Origin: Neobacillus sp. CF12
GTDB lineage: Bacteria; Bacillota; Bacilli; Bacillales; Cytobacillaceae
DNA length: 64,000 bases
Direction of reading: 5' to 3'
Assembly (NCBI RefSeq): GCF_030348765.1
Contig: NZ_JAUCEU010000007.1
Span: 310,001 to 374,000, forward strand
Below, one piece after another: positions 25,738 to 35,313 of this stretch; the stretch's first letter is position 1; every line of letters begins with the position of its first letter. Below the pieces are notes generated by a model that worked only from the letters and a program-made list of their open reading frames with translations, did not search any database and was not told the origin of the DNA. The position numbers and the translations under genes are program-made.

Positions 25738-26931
25738 ATGAAATATAACTTTGACGAAATTGTAAATCGGAGAGGGACCTACTCCATAAAATGGGATGGA
25801 GGAGAGTTGATTAAAAAAATGGGCTTGACGGATCGATATGATGAAGACACTATCCCATTATTTACAGCTGACATGGATTTACCAGTGCCCCAACCATTAA
25901 TAGACGCCTTACATAAAACCGTTGATCACCGGATTTTTGGTTATTCTGTATTCCCTGATGAGTATTTTGAAGCGGTGCAACATTGGTTTAAAAATAGACA
26001 TGATTGGGAGTTCAAAAAGGAAGAAATCGTGTATAGTCCAGGAACAGTCCATGCGTTGAATGTAGCGGTAAGGGCATTAACTCAACCAGGGGATGGGGTG
26101 ATCATTCAACGACCTGTATATCCTCCTTTTACTTCTTCCATAAATGCCAATGGCAGAACGCTGTTGAATAATGCACTTATCGCTGATGAGGAAGGCTATT
26201 ATTCGATTGATTTTGAGGATTTCGAAGCAAAAGCAAAAGATGAAATGACAAAAATGTTCATTTTATGTAATCCACATAATCCAACAGGAAGAGTTTTTAA
26301 TGAAGAAGAACTAAGAAAACTTGCTTCTATTTGTGTGGAAAATAATGTCCTGATTGTAGCAGATGAAATTCATGGAGATATCATTCGCCGTGATCAATCG
26401 TTTACTCCAATCGCCAAAGTAGCTCCAGAATACAATGATCATATTATTACGTTTACAGCGATTAATAAAACCTTTAATTTGGCTGGACTTCACTGTACGA
26501 ATGTCATTATTACGAACCCGGAATTGAGAAAAACTTATTTTGGTGTAATGGGTATGCATTTGCCATCACCATTTACCGTTTCAGCTCTCCTTTCGGTTTA
26601 TCATGATGGAGAAGATTGGCTTGAGCAGTTGAATGAATATATCGATGGCACGATGGAGTGGGCAGTGGAGTTTTTAGCAGAAAAGATGCCAAAAGTGAAG
26701 GTTAGAATACCAGAGGGAACTTACATCATGTGGCTGGACTTTAGTGGTTACGGAATTTCACCTGACGAAGTTCATGACCGAATCTATAACAAGGCCAATG
26801 TCTTATTGGAAGATGGAAAAATGTTCGGGGAAGAAGGCTTGCACCATCAAAGAATCTGTATACCATCACCAAGACCCATGATCAAAGAAGCTTTCGAGAG
26901 AATCGCGAGAGAATTTGAAGATTTAAAATAG
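25738..26931 (+). CDS. patB: PatB/MalY-type cystathionine beta-lyase (C-S lyase)
   Basis: 397 residues, PLP fold type I aminotransferase-like. 'PLFTADMDLPVPQPLIDAL', 'FILCNPHNPTGRVFNEEELRKLA', 'VADEIHGDI' (Asp for the pyridine nitrogen) and the PLP lysine in 'TAINKTFNLAGLHCTNVII' mark the PatB/MalY group. It cleaves cystathionine or cysteine to a thiol, pyruvate and ammonia, in methionine synthesis or thiol release. Its position beside the sulfate operon suits a sulfur role. It has its own start region with GGAAGGGCG before the ATG. Confidence 0.88.
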   Translation: MKYNFDEIVNRRGTYSIKWDGGELIKKMGLTDRYDEDTIPLFTADMDLPVPQPLIDALHKTVDHRIFGYSVFPDEYFEAVQHWFKNRHDWEFKKEEIVYSPGTVHALNVAVRALTQPGDGVIIQRPVYPPFTSSINANGRTLLNNALIADEEGYYSIDFEDFEAKAKDEMTKMFILCNPHNPTGRVFNEEELRKLASICVENNVLIVADEIHGDIIRRDQSFTPIAKVAPEYNDHIITFTAINKTFNLAGLHCTNVIITNPELRKTYFGVMGMHLPSPFTVSALLSVYHDGEDWLEQLNEYIDGTMEWAVEFLAEKMPKVKVRIPEGTYIMWLDFSGYGISPDEVHDRIYNKANVLLEDGKMFGEEGLHHQRICIPSPRPMIKEAFERIAREFEDLK

Positions 26932-26937
26932 GTAATT

Positions 26938-27015
26938 GGCGGATGGCAGAAAATACTGGCGGATGGCAAGAAATACTGGCGGATAGCGAGAAATACTGGC
27001 ACGTAGCAGAATGCT
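26938..27015. repeat. Tandem 20-bp repeats between patB and the sirtuin gene
   Basis: Three near-identical 20-base units GGCGGATGGCARGAAATACT start at 26938, 26958 and 26978, followed by a decayed fourth from 26998. They begin seven bases after the patB stop. They are more GC-rich than the 20-bp array at 18801 and unrelated to it in sequence, but share the period. Confidence 0.85.
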
Positions 27016-27086
27016 AGCAGCACGATAGCACCCCTTACATCAACTGCTACATCTAATAACGCACTATGTTTCATAGGAGTGATGAT

Positions 27087-27869
27087 ATGGAGAGCAGCAT
27101 GCTTCAAACCTGCACGAACCTGATAAAAAATGCCCAAAACATTGTTGTCCTGACAGGCGCAGGTATAAGTACAGAATCAGGAATCAAGGATTTTCGTTCA
27201 CAAACGGGACTATATCAGACATCACCGGAATATATCCTGTCACTAGACAATTTTTATCATAACCCAAAGGGATTTTACCAGTTTGCCTTTGAAAATCTTT
27301 ACCATCCCCAAGCACTCCCAAATACTGGCCACAAGATACTTGCCCAATGGGAGAAAGATGGCAGGGTTAGCCACATCATCACACAAAATATTGATGCTCT
27401 CCATCAAAAAGCGGGATCTAAAAAGGTAATTGAATTTCATGGGACGATGAAAACAGCTACCTGCCAAAATTGCCGAAAATCCTATACGGCCGAAGAAATG
27501 ATTATCAGACGAAACACCATGGACGACTTTTATATCTGCGACCATTGCCATACACAAAATAGGAAAGATCGATATATTAAACCCGATGTAGTCCTGTTTG
27601 GAGATACTGGAGAATGGTTTACCATCGACGGTTTCAACGAGATTATTAACATCATCCATCAGGCTGATTGTATCTTGGTGTTAGGAACCAGTTTGAAGGT
27701 TACTCCCTTCTCCACATTCCCGCAATATAGGAGAGATGATATCCCTTTGATTATTGTAAATAAGGGAGATTCACCCTACGATAATACCAAGGACTCTTAT
27801 GTTATTCATGACTCCATCGGTGAAACATTAACTAAAATTAATAGTAGTTTCCATCCACCATTTGCATAA
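27087..27869 (+). CDS. Sirtuin NAD-dependent protein deacylase
   Basis: About 260 residues from an ATG at 27087 with AGGAG 7 bases upstream. NAD site 'LTGAGISTESGIKDFRS', 'HIITQNIDALHQKAG', catalytic His in 'IEFHGTMK', a zinc site of two CxxC pairs ('CQNC' and 'CDHC'), and 'LVLGTSLKV' are all present. It removes acetyl or other acyl groups from lysine, as SrtN/CobB do. The last ~20 residues are family-typical. Confidence 0.9.
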   Translation: MESSMLQTCTNLIKNAQNIVVLTGAGISTESGIKDFRSQTGLYQTSPEYILSLDNFYHNPKGFYQFAFENLYHPQALPNTGHKILAQWEKDGRVSHIITQNIDALHQKAGSKKVIEFHGTMKTATCQNCRKSYTAEEMIIRRNTMDDFYICDHCHTQNRKDRYIKPDVVLFGDTGEWFTIDGFNEIINIIHQADCILVLGTSLKVTPFSTFPQYRRDDIPLIIVNKGDSPYDNTKDSYVIHDSIGETLTKINSSFHPPFA

Positions 27870-27885
27870 TGGTGGATTTTCTTTG
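27854..27885 (+). terminator. Terminator after the sirtuin gene
   Basis: ATCCACCATT pairs with AATGGTGGAT, then TTTTCTTT. It overlaps the 3' end of the coding sequence. Confidence 0.75.
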
Positions 27886-27999
27886 ATATGAATATATAAC
27901 TGAATAATAGGAATTATCAATAAATTTTAGACGATAGGAAGGAGGAAGTTATATAATAGGAGTAGACCAAGCCGGTTATCAAAAGTGGGGTGTGAAAAA

Positions 28000-29154
28000 A
28001 TGAAAGCGCTACAAATACCAGTTGTTAAACTTCCTAAAGAAACAGAAGATTTGAGAAGAGAAATCCGACAATTTTTAAATGAAGAGATAGAATCTGGGGG
28101 TTTTGAACCAAAGTGTGATACCTGGCTAAGCGGGTTTTCGGAAGAGTTTTCTAGAAAAATGGGGAGTCGAGGATGGATAGGAATGACATGGCCGAAAAAA
28201 TATGGCGGGCATGAGCGTTCGACAATTGAAAGATATGTTGTCACGGAGGAAATGCTTGCGGCAGGTGCTCCAGTTTCCGCGCATTGGATTGCTGATCGCC
28301 AGACTGGACCCCTCCTGCTTAAATTTGGGAAGGAGAGCCAAAAGCAATACTTTTTACCTGATATTGCAAAAGGAGAATGCTATTTCTCAATCGGCCTAAG
28401 TGAACCAAATGCTGGATCTGACTTGGCTGCCATTCAATCAAGGGCTGTAAAGGTTGAAAACGGATGGATCTTAAATGGAAGTAAAATTTGGACTAGCGGT
28501 GCTCATCACGCCCACTATATGATTACCCTTTGCCGTACGTCTCCAATGGATACCACGAATCGTCATGCAGGGATGAGCCAATTACTTGTAGATTTATCAG
28601 CCCCAGGAGTCACGATTCGACCCATCCATTTAATGACAGGAGAGCATCATTTTAATGAAGTGTTTTTTGAAGATGTGTTTATTCCAAATGAAATGGTGGT
28701 TGGAGAAATCGGTAATGGATGGGCGCAAGGGATGGCGGAGTTAGCTTATGAAAGAAGTGGACCTGAGCGTATCCTAAGCACATTTCCGTTATTAAATGAA
28801 CTATCTTCCATTCTGCTGAAAAACGAGGATGATGATGGATTAAACAAAGTTAGCAGGCTGATTTCTCGATTATGGACCCTCCGAAATATGTCACTGGGTA
28901 TCGCCCAGCAAATAGAAAGGGGGATCCCTTCAACAATTATTGCCTCATTGGTGAAAGATATGGGAACACAATTTGAGCAGGAAGTTGCGGAGATTACTAG
29001 ATTACTCGTATCCGTTATTCCATCCACCGACTCCCCGTCACGTCTTGAAAGAATGCTTGCTCAGTCCATTCTACAGTCACCAGGATTTTCTTTACGCGGT
29101 GGAACTACTGAAATCTTACGGGGGATCGTGGCAAAGGGGGTTATCGGAAAATGA
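28000..29154 (+). CDS. Acyl-CoA dehydrogenase, large (catalytic) subunit type
   Basis: About 384 residues from an ATG at 28000. The FAD/acyl-CoA motifs 'YFSIGLSEPNAGSDLAAIQSRA', 'LNGSKIWTSGAHHAHYM' and 'SLRGGTTEILRGIVAKGVIG' are clear, and 'AYERSGPERILS' (about 244) holds a candidate catalytic Glu. It should oxidise an acyl-CoA at the alpha-beta bond. The next gene overlaps by four bases and encodes a smaller, diverged partner, as in heteromeric dehydrogenases for cyclic, branched or sterol side-chain acyl-CoAs (PimC/PimD, FadE28/FadE29 type). The substrate is unknown. Confidence 0.85.
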   Translation: MKALQIPVVKLPKETEDLRREIRQFLNEEIESGGFEPKCDTWLSGFSEEFSRKMGSRGWIGMTWPKKYGGHERSTIERYVVTEEMLAAGAPVSAHWIADRQTGPLLLKFGKESQKQYFLPDIAKGECYFSIGLSEPNAGSDLAAIQSRAVKVENGWILNGSKIWTSGAHHAHYMITLCRTSPMDTTNRHAGMSQLLVDLSAPGVTIRPIHLMTGEHHFNEVFFEDVFIPNEMVVGEIGNGWAQGMAELAYERSGPERILSTFPLLNELSSILLKNEDDDGLNKVSRLISRLWTLRNMSLGIAQQIERGIPSTIIASLVKDMGTQFEQEVAEITRLLVSVIPSTDSPSRLERMLAQSILQSPGFSLRGGTTEILRGIVAKGVIGK

Positions 29155-30233
29155 GTGTTATGAAAGAAATGATTGAGGATGTTACAACAAAGATCCTACA
29201 GAAATATTCCACAAAGGAAGTTGTAAATGGTGCGGAAAATGGTCAATGGGCAGAGGTACTTTGGCAAAATCTCGAAGAATATGGAGTGTTAACAGTGGGA
29301 ATACCAGAAGAATTAGGGGGAAGCGGAGGTGATTATGAAGACGGTCTAAGCATCCTGCGTTTGGCGGGTAAATATTCTGCACCAATACCACTTGCTGAAA
29401 CTTACATAGCAAATTGGATATTGGCGGAGTTTGGGGAGAGGATTACAAATGAAATTGTTACGGTTGCTTTAGCTAATACTGTTCAAATTGAAAAAGTAGA
29501 ACATGGGTGGCTTGTTCAGGGATGTGCAAAGAATGTGCCATGGGGGAGATTTGCAAAAAAAGTCCTTCTTTATGGGAAAACTTCAGATGGTTATTTCCTT
29601 ACACTTATTCCATTAGAGAACGCTGCTATTCAGCCTGGTAAAAATATTGCGGGTGAAGCACGGGATGAAATCATCTTTAATCAAGTAGTCTATGAAAATA
29701 TTACAATGATAAAGGCAGAGCGCAGTGAAATAGATAAAAAGACTCTATATTTAGGAGCACTTATGAAAAGTGTGATGATGGCGGGTGCACTGGAGAATAT
29801 CCTTGAGATGACCATTAACCACACCAATGAACGCTCACAATTTGGAAGGCCAATCAATCGTTTTCAAGCTGTCCAGCACCATCTTGCATCGCTCGCGGGT
29901 GAAACTGCTGCTGCCGGGATTGCTGCTCAATATGCAGTGAGTTCGTTCCATGAGAATCCATTTTCAAAAGAAATTGCCTTGGCGAAAATCCGAATCAATG
30001 AAGCAGCTGGAAAAGCCACTCAGATTGCCCATCAAGTGATTGCCGCTATTGGTTTTACCTACGAACATACTTTGCACCATAGCACACGCCGGCTTTGGTC
30101 CTGGCGTGATGAATTTGGTACAGAATCTGAATGGGAAAAAATCGTTACAGAAGAACTTAAAAAGCTTGAAAATGAAGATTTATGGTCGATGATCACTGGG
30201 GTAAAATCTTTAGAAAAAAGGGTGGAATTGTAA
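29151..30233 (+). CDS. Acyl-CoA dehydrogenase, small (non-catalytic) subunit type
   Basis: 360 residues. The N-terminal domain is family-like ('VLTVGIPEELGGSGGDYEDGLSIL'), the mid-domain is much reduced, and the C-terminal part has 'RSQFGRPINRFQAVQHHLA' and 'RRLWSWRDEFGTESEWE', a signature of the small subunit of heteromeric dehydrogenases. A clear catalytic Glu in the large-subunit position is absent. The start overlaps the stop of the large subunit (ATGA), so the two are coupled and probably form an alpha2-beta2 complex. The stop abuts the enoyl-CoA hydratase start. Confidence 0.82.
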   Translation: MSVMKEMIEDVTTKILQKYSTKEVVNGAENGQWAEVLWQNLEEYGVLTVGIPEELGGSGGDYEDGLSILRLAGKYSAPIPLAETYIANWILAEFGERITNEIVTVALANTVQIEKVEHGWLVQGCAKNVPWGRFAKKVLLYGKTSDGYFLTLIPLENAAIQPGKNIAGEARDEIIFNQVVYENITMIKAERSEIDKKTLYLGALMKSVMMAGALENILEMTINHTNERSQFGRPINRFQAVQHHLASLAGETAAAGIAAQYAVSSFHENPFSKEIALAKIRINEAAGKATQIAHQVIAAIGFTYEHTLHHSTRRLWSWRDEFGTESEWEKIVTEELKKLENEDLWSMITGVKSLEKRVEL

Positions 30234-31046
30234 ATGAGCGACTTACTTTTTACAGTTGAGAATAACGTGGCAAGAATTACTCTGAATCGGCCGGATAGTT
30301 TAAATGCTTTTAGCAGTGAAATGATCGATTTATGGATACAAGCCTTGGAAACAGTTCGGGATTCTAAAGATATCAGAGTACTTGTGTTATCCGGAAATGG
30401 CCGGGGATTTTGTTCGGGTGGTGATATTAAATCCATGTCACATGGGAAAGGCTTCCTCCATAGTGATGGAGCAGAAGACCTTTCCTCCAATGCTTTAGCA
30501 CGAAAAAATTCCCTTTGGAAAAAAGTTCAAAGAATTCCTTTGCTTCTCCAAGAAATTGATATTCCCGTTATTGCTGTATTACATGGATTTGCATTTGGAG
30601 CCGGTTTTGACATGACTCTGGCATGCGATATCCGAATTGCATCCGAAAACACGAAAATCTCCGAAAGTTATTTAAGTGTTGGAATTGTCCCTGGTGACGG
30701 TGCTGCCTGGTTTTTACCTAGGTTAATAGGGACGGATAAAGCATTGGACTTGCTGTGGAATCGAACGGTGTTAACTGCCCAAGAAGCAAAAGAAATGGGA
30801 TTGGTTACCTATGTGGTTGAAGCTCAGAGATTGCAAGAGTTCGTCGAGCAATATGTAGAAAGATTGGTAACCGGTCCCCAGGCAGCGATGCGTTTTACCA
30901 AAAGGGCAGTATACCAAGGGTTAAACATGGATTTACGTACATCACTCGACATGATATCCTCCGCCATGGGAATCGTGACTGAGCTTGAGGATTACCAAGA
31001 AGGCGTTAATGCCGTGAAGGAAAAAAGAAAACCTAATTTCAAATAA
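30234..31046 (+). CDS. Enoyl-CoA hydratase/isomerase (crotonase family)
   Basis: 270 residues. 'ITLNRPDSLNAFSSEM', 'LSGNGRGFCSGGDIKSM' (first oxyanion-hole segment), 'ALHGFAFGAGFDMTLACDIRIA' (second) and the catalytic-position Glu in 'KISESYLSVGIVPGDGAAWFLPRLIG' fit crotonases that hydrate enoyl-CoA. It begins directly after the stop of the small dehydrogenase subunit. It should perform the step after the dehydrogenase. The third gene of a three-gene operon. Confidence 0.88.
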   Translation: MSDLLFTVENNVARITLNRPDSLNAFSSEMIDLWIQALETVRDSKDIRVLVLSGNGRGFCSGGDIKSMSHGKGFLHSDGAEDLSSNALARKNSLWKKVQRIPLLLQEIDIPVIAVLHGFAFGAGFDMTLACDIRIASENTKISESYLSVGIVPGDGAAWFLPRLIGTDKALDLLWNRTVLTAQEAKEMGLVTYVVEAQRLQEFVEQYVERLVTGPQAAMRFTKRAVYQGLNMDLRTSLDMISSAMGIVTELEDYQEGVNAVKEKRKPNFK

Positions 31047-31054
31047 TTTAACGC

Positions 31055-31082
31055 CCCCCCAAGCATCAATTTGGGGGTTTTT
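31055..31082 (+). terminator. Terminator of the acyl-CoA dehydrogenase operon
   Basis: CCCCCAA pairs with TTGGGGG around GCATCAAT or similar, then five T. Confidence 0.82.
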
Positions 31083-31098
31083 GAATTTTCTAAATAGA

Positions 31099-31127
31099 TT
31101 GACAATTAACGGATAGGAAAATAAAAT
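31099..31127 (+). promoter_or_regulatory. SigA-type promoter of the glycolate operon
   Basis: TTGACA, 17 bases, TAAAAT: a near-consensus sigma-A promoter with a predicted start near 31134, just before the palindrome at 31150. Confidence 0.7.
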
Positions 31128-31149
31128 GAAAGAGGAAACGAAGTCTTTT

Positions 31150-31165
31150 TTTTTACATGTAAAAA
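31150..31165 (+). promoter_or_regulatory. 16-bp perfect palindrome, candidate operator of the glycolate operon
   Basis: TTTTTACATGTAAAAA, perfectly symmetric, starts ~16 bases after the predicted transcription start. A repressor here would block elongation or the promoter. The IclR-family gene at the operon end is the obvious candidate regulator. Confidence 0.5.
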
Positions 31166-31207
31166 GAAACGTTGTTTGTTATTGCGCAACAATCGGAGGT
31201 GAAATCA

Positions 31208-32524
31208 TTGATTATTGATGAACGTTTATCAGAAATAAAAGCTTCTTTTCAAGAAATTCAGCTGATTGAAGAAGACCAACATCATTCATATGGAAATTCT
31301 GGAAGAGTGACAATGCTGCCAAAAACAGAACAAGAAATTTGCTCTATTTTAGAATATGCCAATACACACCACCACAGTATTGCAATCATGGGTGGCGGGA
31401 CAAAAAGAGGCTTTGGCGGACAGTTAGAAAAAGCAGATATTCTTCTATCGTTAGGTCAGTATACTGGAATTGTTGAGCATAATCCTGGTGATATGACAAT
31501 TACAGTTAAATCTGGGACTACCTTTCAAGCAATCCAAAACTATTTAGCACAATACAATCAAAAAATTCCACTCGATCCTTTCTATCCAAAGGAGGCAACG
31601 ATTGGCGGGATTATTTCCGCAAACGATAGTGGGCCAAAAAGACTGGGATATGGTGCTGCTAGAGACAATGTGATCGGTCTCCACATGGTATACCCTGACG
31701 GAACAGTGATTCGTTCAGGCGGTAAAGTGGTAAAAAATGTTGCCGGCTATGACATGAATAAGATCTTTATCGGAGCAATGGGAACACTTGGTGTTGTTTC
31801 ACAGGTGACACTTAAGTTGAGACCGGTTACAAACTATGAATCTATTCTGCTCGTATCCTTTCCTGAAAGTAATCTTGAAGAGACTTCAGCATTTGCAGTC
31901 AAAGTGCTTGATTCGATGATTGAACCCATCAGCCTCGAGATCCTCAACCCCACCTTAGCTGGGAAATTAACAAACACTAATCAATATACATTACTTATTT
32001 CGTTAGAAGATGTAAAAAGCTCAGTACACTACCAAGAAAATGTTATCAGGCATCTTGCACCTGATAAAACCACACTACTATCCCTATCCGGAAATGAAGC
32101 TAAATCCTTCTGGGATCAATTTTATGACCAACAACCCAACTGTATAACTAACGCTACAACAACCCAAGCAGTACTGAAAATAGGTGTTATCAATTTAGAC
32201 GTTATCAAGATCATTCAAGAAGCAGCACTTATCGCTGATACTTGCCATGTCTCTATAGAAGCACATGGAGGTTTAGGAACTGGACTTTGCCAGATGGTGA
32301 TTAGCGGTGCAAGTGATGATGTTCTTTCAGCTATTCAACTCGTAAGAGAAAAAGCTGTTCAGCTTGGCGGCTACGCGATTATAAAACACCTTACATTCTC
32401 CCTTCGTCAGGAAATAAATGTTTGGGGCGATAAATCATCATCTCATTTTTTATTTGAAGGAATGAAACAAAAAATTGATTGCAACAGGATATTGAACCCA
32501 AATCGTTTTGTAGGGGGGATCTAA
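31208..32524 (+). CDS. glcE: Glycolate oxidase FAD-binding subunit GlcE-type
   Basis: About 438 residues from a TTG at 31208, 6 bases after GGAGGTG. The PCMH-type FAD domain shows 'SIAIMGGGTKRGFGG', 'DPFYPKEATIGGIISANDSGPKRLGYGAARDNVIG' and 'VKNVAGYDMNKIFIGAMGTLGVVSQVTLKL'. It is shorter at the C-terminus than GlcD and matches the GlcE subunit. With GlcD and GlcF it oxidises glycolate to glyoxylate and passes electrons to the respiratory chain. Confidence 0.85.
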   Translation: MIIDERLSEIKASFQEIQLIEEDQHHSYGNSGRVTMLPKTEQEICSILEYANTHHHSIAIMGGGTKRGFGGQLEKADILLSLGQYTGIVEHNPGDMTITVKSGTTFQAIQNYLAQYNQKIPLDPFYPKEATIGGIISANDSGPKRLGYGAARDNVIGLHMVYPDGTVIRSGGKVVKNVAGYDMNKIFIGAMGTLGVVSQVTLKLRPVTNYESILLVSFPESNLEETSAFAVKVLDSMIEPISLEILNPTLAGKLTNTNQYTLLISLEDVKSSVHYQENVIRHLAPDKTTLLSLSGNEAKSFWDQFYDQQPNCITNATTTQAVLKIGVINLDVIKIIQEAALIADTCHVSIEAHGGLGTGLCQMVISGASDDVLSAIQLVREKAVQLGGYAIIKHLTFSLRQEINVWGDKSSSHFLFEGMKQKIDCNRILNPNRFVGGI

Positions 32525-32525
32525 A

Positions 32526-33884
32526 ATGAGAGGAAAACATGAACCGACATGTACCTCTTCTCTAGGAAACTATCTATGGCATGACCCGCCTCAGGAAAGT
32601 AAATGGGCTGATTGTGTCCATTGTGGAATGTGCTTGGAATCATGTCCTACATATGAACAAACGGGTGAAGAGCAGCATTCACCACGAGGTCGTGTCTATT
32701 TGATTAAAGCAGTGGCTGAAGGAAAGCTGCATGTGGATGAACATTTTGCTGAGCCCGTGTTTTCTTGTTTGGATTGCCGGGCCTGTACGACCGCATGTCC
32801 TGTGGATATAGATGTTGGCGGACTTATTGAGGAAGCGCGTGGTCAAGTCAGGCAAGCGATTCCACTAAAAGGGTGGAAGAAAGCAGCAAACAAGTTTTTT
32901 CTCCATGGGGTATTCCCTCATCACAACCGCTTAAACGCACTCGGCGGTCTGTTAAGATTTTATCAGCAAAGCGGCTTACAAACCGTAATCCGAAAAACAA
33001 AGTTGATCAATATCATGCCGCAGCATTTAGCGGAAATGGAAGCTATTCTGCCAGAAGTAAAGGGATCGGTACGCAAAAAATATCCGGCTGTCATCAAAGC
33101 GAAAGGTGAATCAAAGCAGGAAGTAGCGCTACTGACTGGCTGTGTGATGGATGTATTCTTTAGTGATATTAACGAATCGACCATCAATGTACTCACTAGA
33201 AATGGAAATGATGTAGGCATCCCGAAAAACCAAACATGCTGCGGCGCATTGCATGTGCATGCCGGTGATAGAGAAATGGGAAGAAAACTAGCCAAGCAAA
33301 ATATTGAAGCTTTTGAGAAGGCTGAAAAGTTGATTGTCAATGCAGCCGGCTGTGGCTGCATGATGAAGGAATATACAGAATTATTCCGTGATGAACCAGA
33401 ATGGAAAAAAAGAGCGGAACGGTTCGAAAAGAAGGTAGTGGATATTTCTAAATACTTACACGACACCGGCTATGAAAAGCCAAAAACTATGTTAAAAACA
33501 AGAATCACTTATCATGATGCCTGTCATTTAGCACATGGGCAAGGCGTGAGGCAGGAACCTCGTGACATTCTCCTAGATATCCCGGGAGTAGAAATGGTTC
33601 AAATGCCCAACGCAGACCGATGTTGTGGAAGTGCAGGAATCTATAATCTTACCAATCCTGACATGGCTGACGCTGTCCTAAAATCTAAAATGGAAAATGT
33701 GCCAGAAGATGTTGAAATGATTTCAATGGGAAATCCCGGCTGTATGATGCAAATGGCTCTAGGAGTGCAAAAATACGGACGAAACCAGAAAATAGTCCAT
33801 ACGGTTCAGCTGCTAGATTGGGCCTATCAAAAAGAGGGAGTGGAATACAACGATGGCAGTCTTAAAGTTGAATACAACGGATAA
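32526..33884 (+). CDS. glcF: Glycolate oxidase iron-sulfur subunit GlcF
   Basis: 452 residues. Two 4Fe-4S motifs: Cys30/33/36/40 in 'CVHCGMCLESCP' and a second 'CLDCRACTTACP' about 50 residues later. Two CCG domains follow ('TCCGALHVHAG' and 'RCCGSAGIYN'), which bind further redox cofactors. The ATG is one base after the glcE stop. It carries electrons from the FAD subunits to the quinone pool. Confidence 0.9.
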   Translation: MRGKHEPTCTSSLGNYLWHDPPQESKWADCVHCGMCLESCPTYEQTGEEQHSPRGRVYLIKAVAEGKLHVDEHFAEPVFSCLDCRACTTACPVDIDVGGLIEEARGQVRQAIPLKGWKKAANKFFLHGVFPHHNRLNALGGLLRFYQQSGLQTVIRKTKLINIMPQHLAEMEAILPEVKGSVRKKYPAVIKAKGESKQEVALLTGCVMDVFFSDINESTINVLTRNGNDVGIPKNQTCCGALHVHAGDREMGRKLAKQNIEAFEKAEKLIVNAAGCGCMMKEYTELFRDEPEWKKRAERFEKKVVDISKYLHDTGYEKPKTMLKTRITYHDACHLAHGQGVRQEPRDILLDIPGVEMVQMPNADRCCGSAGIYNLTNPDMADAVLKSKMENVPEDVEMISMGNPGCMMQMALGVQKYGRNQKIVHTVQLLDWAYQKEGVEYNDGSLKVEYNG

Positions 33885-35313
33885 GCATATTATCAATCTC
33901 GCTGCTATCGTGGACGGTCCTCGATCCATTTTATATAAAAAAGTAGATGTGCTCGCCTATGATTGCGATGGATTTACGATTCATAAGCATTTGCCTAAAG
34001 CTGTTGTTTTCCCGAAAAATACAGAAGAAGTTTCCAAACTAGTAAAATATTGCTCTGAGAATGGTCTTCCTTTTTTAGCTAGAGGAGCGGGAACAGGACT
34101 AAGCGGTGGTGCCATTCCTATTAACGGAGAAGTTATCATCAGTATGGTTCGCATGAAAAAACTAATTAGTGTTGACCTTGAGAACAGAAGAGCGGTAGTT
34201 GAACCAGGCTTCGTCAATCTGAAACTAACAAACTCTATTTCTGATCAAGGCTATTATTATGCCCCCGATCCTTCGAGTCAATATTGCTGCACGATTGGAG
34301 GAAATGTCGCAGAAAATGCAGGCGGTGCCCACTGTCTAAAATATGGCGTTACAACCAACCATATACTTGGTCTTGAAGTCGTGCTCCCAAATGGGGAGAT
34401 AATTGAGATTGGCAAGAATGGAGTTTTGGATGAACCTGGATACGATTTACTCGGATTACTAACGGGCTCAGAAGGGACGCTAGGAATTGTTACCAAGATC
34501 ACGGTCCGTATATTAAAAAATCCTGAAGGAAAACAGACGGTCCTTGCCTATTTCAATAAGGTTGAAGATGGAAGCCAAGCAGTTTCTGACATTATCTCAG
34601 CCGGCATTGTTCCCGCTGCACTGGAGATGATGGACAAAACAGCCATTGAGGCGGTGGAGGCTGCGGCATTCCCTGTCGGACATCCAAAGGACATTGAAGC
34701 TTTACTATTAATTGAAGTGGACGGAATTGCCGTAGGAATCGAAGAACAGATCAATCAAATCTTAGAGGTTTGTAAAAAATGTAACGTACGTGAGGTTCGA
34801 GCGTCTCAGGATGAGGCAGAAAGAGGACGGTGGTGGGCCAATCGTAAAACCGGCTTTGGAGCGATGGGAGCCATTTCTCCTGATTACTTAGTACAGGATG
34901 GAGTCATTCCCAGAAGCAGACTTCCAGAGGTACTCAGGAAAATTGCGCAGATTAGTGAAGAATCCGGCTTGCGGATTGCGAACATTTTTCATGCAGGTGA
35001 CGGTAACCTCCATCCACTAGTTCTATTTGATGCCCGTAAGCCAGGGGAAACGGAAAAAGCGTTGAAAGCCGGCAGTGCTTGCTTGAAGGCTTGTGCTGAC
35101 GTTGGCGGAACCATTACTGGTGAGCATGGTGTTGGAATTGAAAAGCGCGAGGAAATGCGTTTTGTTTTTAAGGACGAGGAAATACTTGCACAGACCAATA
35201 TTCGAGAAGTATTTAATCCAGATAATCTCTTAAATGCGGGAAAACTGTTTCCAACCCCAGGTCGCTGTGTTGAAATGAAAAAAGAAATAAAAATTGTAAG
35301 GGAGGAAGTATAA
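33853..35313 (+). CDS. glcD: Glycolate oxidase subunit GlcD
   Basis: 486 residues. FAD-binding '[16 protein letters not shown]' and '[29 protein letters not shown]', then the FAD-linked oxidase C-terminal domain with '[17 protein letters not shown]' and '[14 protein letters not shown]'. It is the catalytic subunit. It overlaps glcF by 32 bases and its stop overlaps the malate synthase start, so the whole set is tightly coupled. Order E-F-D differs from the E. coli D-E-F. Confidence 0.9.
   Translation: MAVLKLNTTDKHIINLAAIVDGPRSILYKKVDVLAYDCDGFTIHKHLPKAVVFPKNTEEVSKLVKYCSENGLPFLARGAGTGLSGGAIPINGEVIISMVRMKKLISVDLENRRAVVEPGFVNLKLTNSISDQGYYYAPDPSSQYCCTIGGNVAENAGGAHCLKYGVTTNHILGLEVVLPNGEIIEIGKNGVLDEPGYDLLGLLTGSEGTLGIVTKITVRILKNPEGKQTVLAYFNKVEDGSQAVSDIISAGIVPAALEMMDKTAIEAVEAAAFPVGHPKDIEALLLIEVDGIAVGIEEQINQILEVCKKCNVREVRASQDEAERGRWWANRKTGFGAMGAISPDYLVQDGVIPRSRLPEVLRKIAQISEESGLRIANIFHAGDGNLHPLVLFDARKPGETEKALKAGSACLKACADVGGTITGEHGVGIEKREEMRFVFKDEEILAQTNIREVFNPDNLLNAGKLFPTPGRCVEMKKEIKIVREEV

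Noticed and set aside
27999..28013. cre-like TGAAAGCGCTACAA at the start of the acyl-CoA dehydrogenase gene
   Set aside because: Two of the conserved 3' positions fail (no WCA end) and the match lies in the coding start, so chance is likely.
30059..30490. 143-codon minus-strand frame spanning the dehydrogenase/hydratase junction
   Set aside because: Antisense to two coupled conserved genes and without a ribosome site.
32963..33466. 167-codon open frame on the minus strand inside glcF
   Set aside because: Antisense to a gene with intact Fe-S motifs; no ribosome site and no recognisable protein features.
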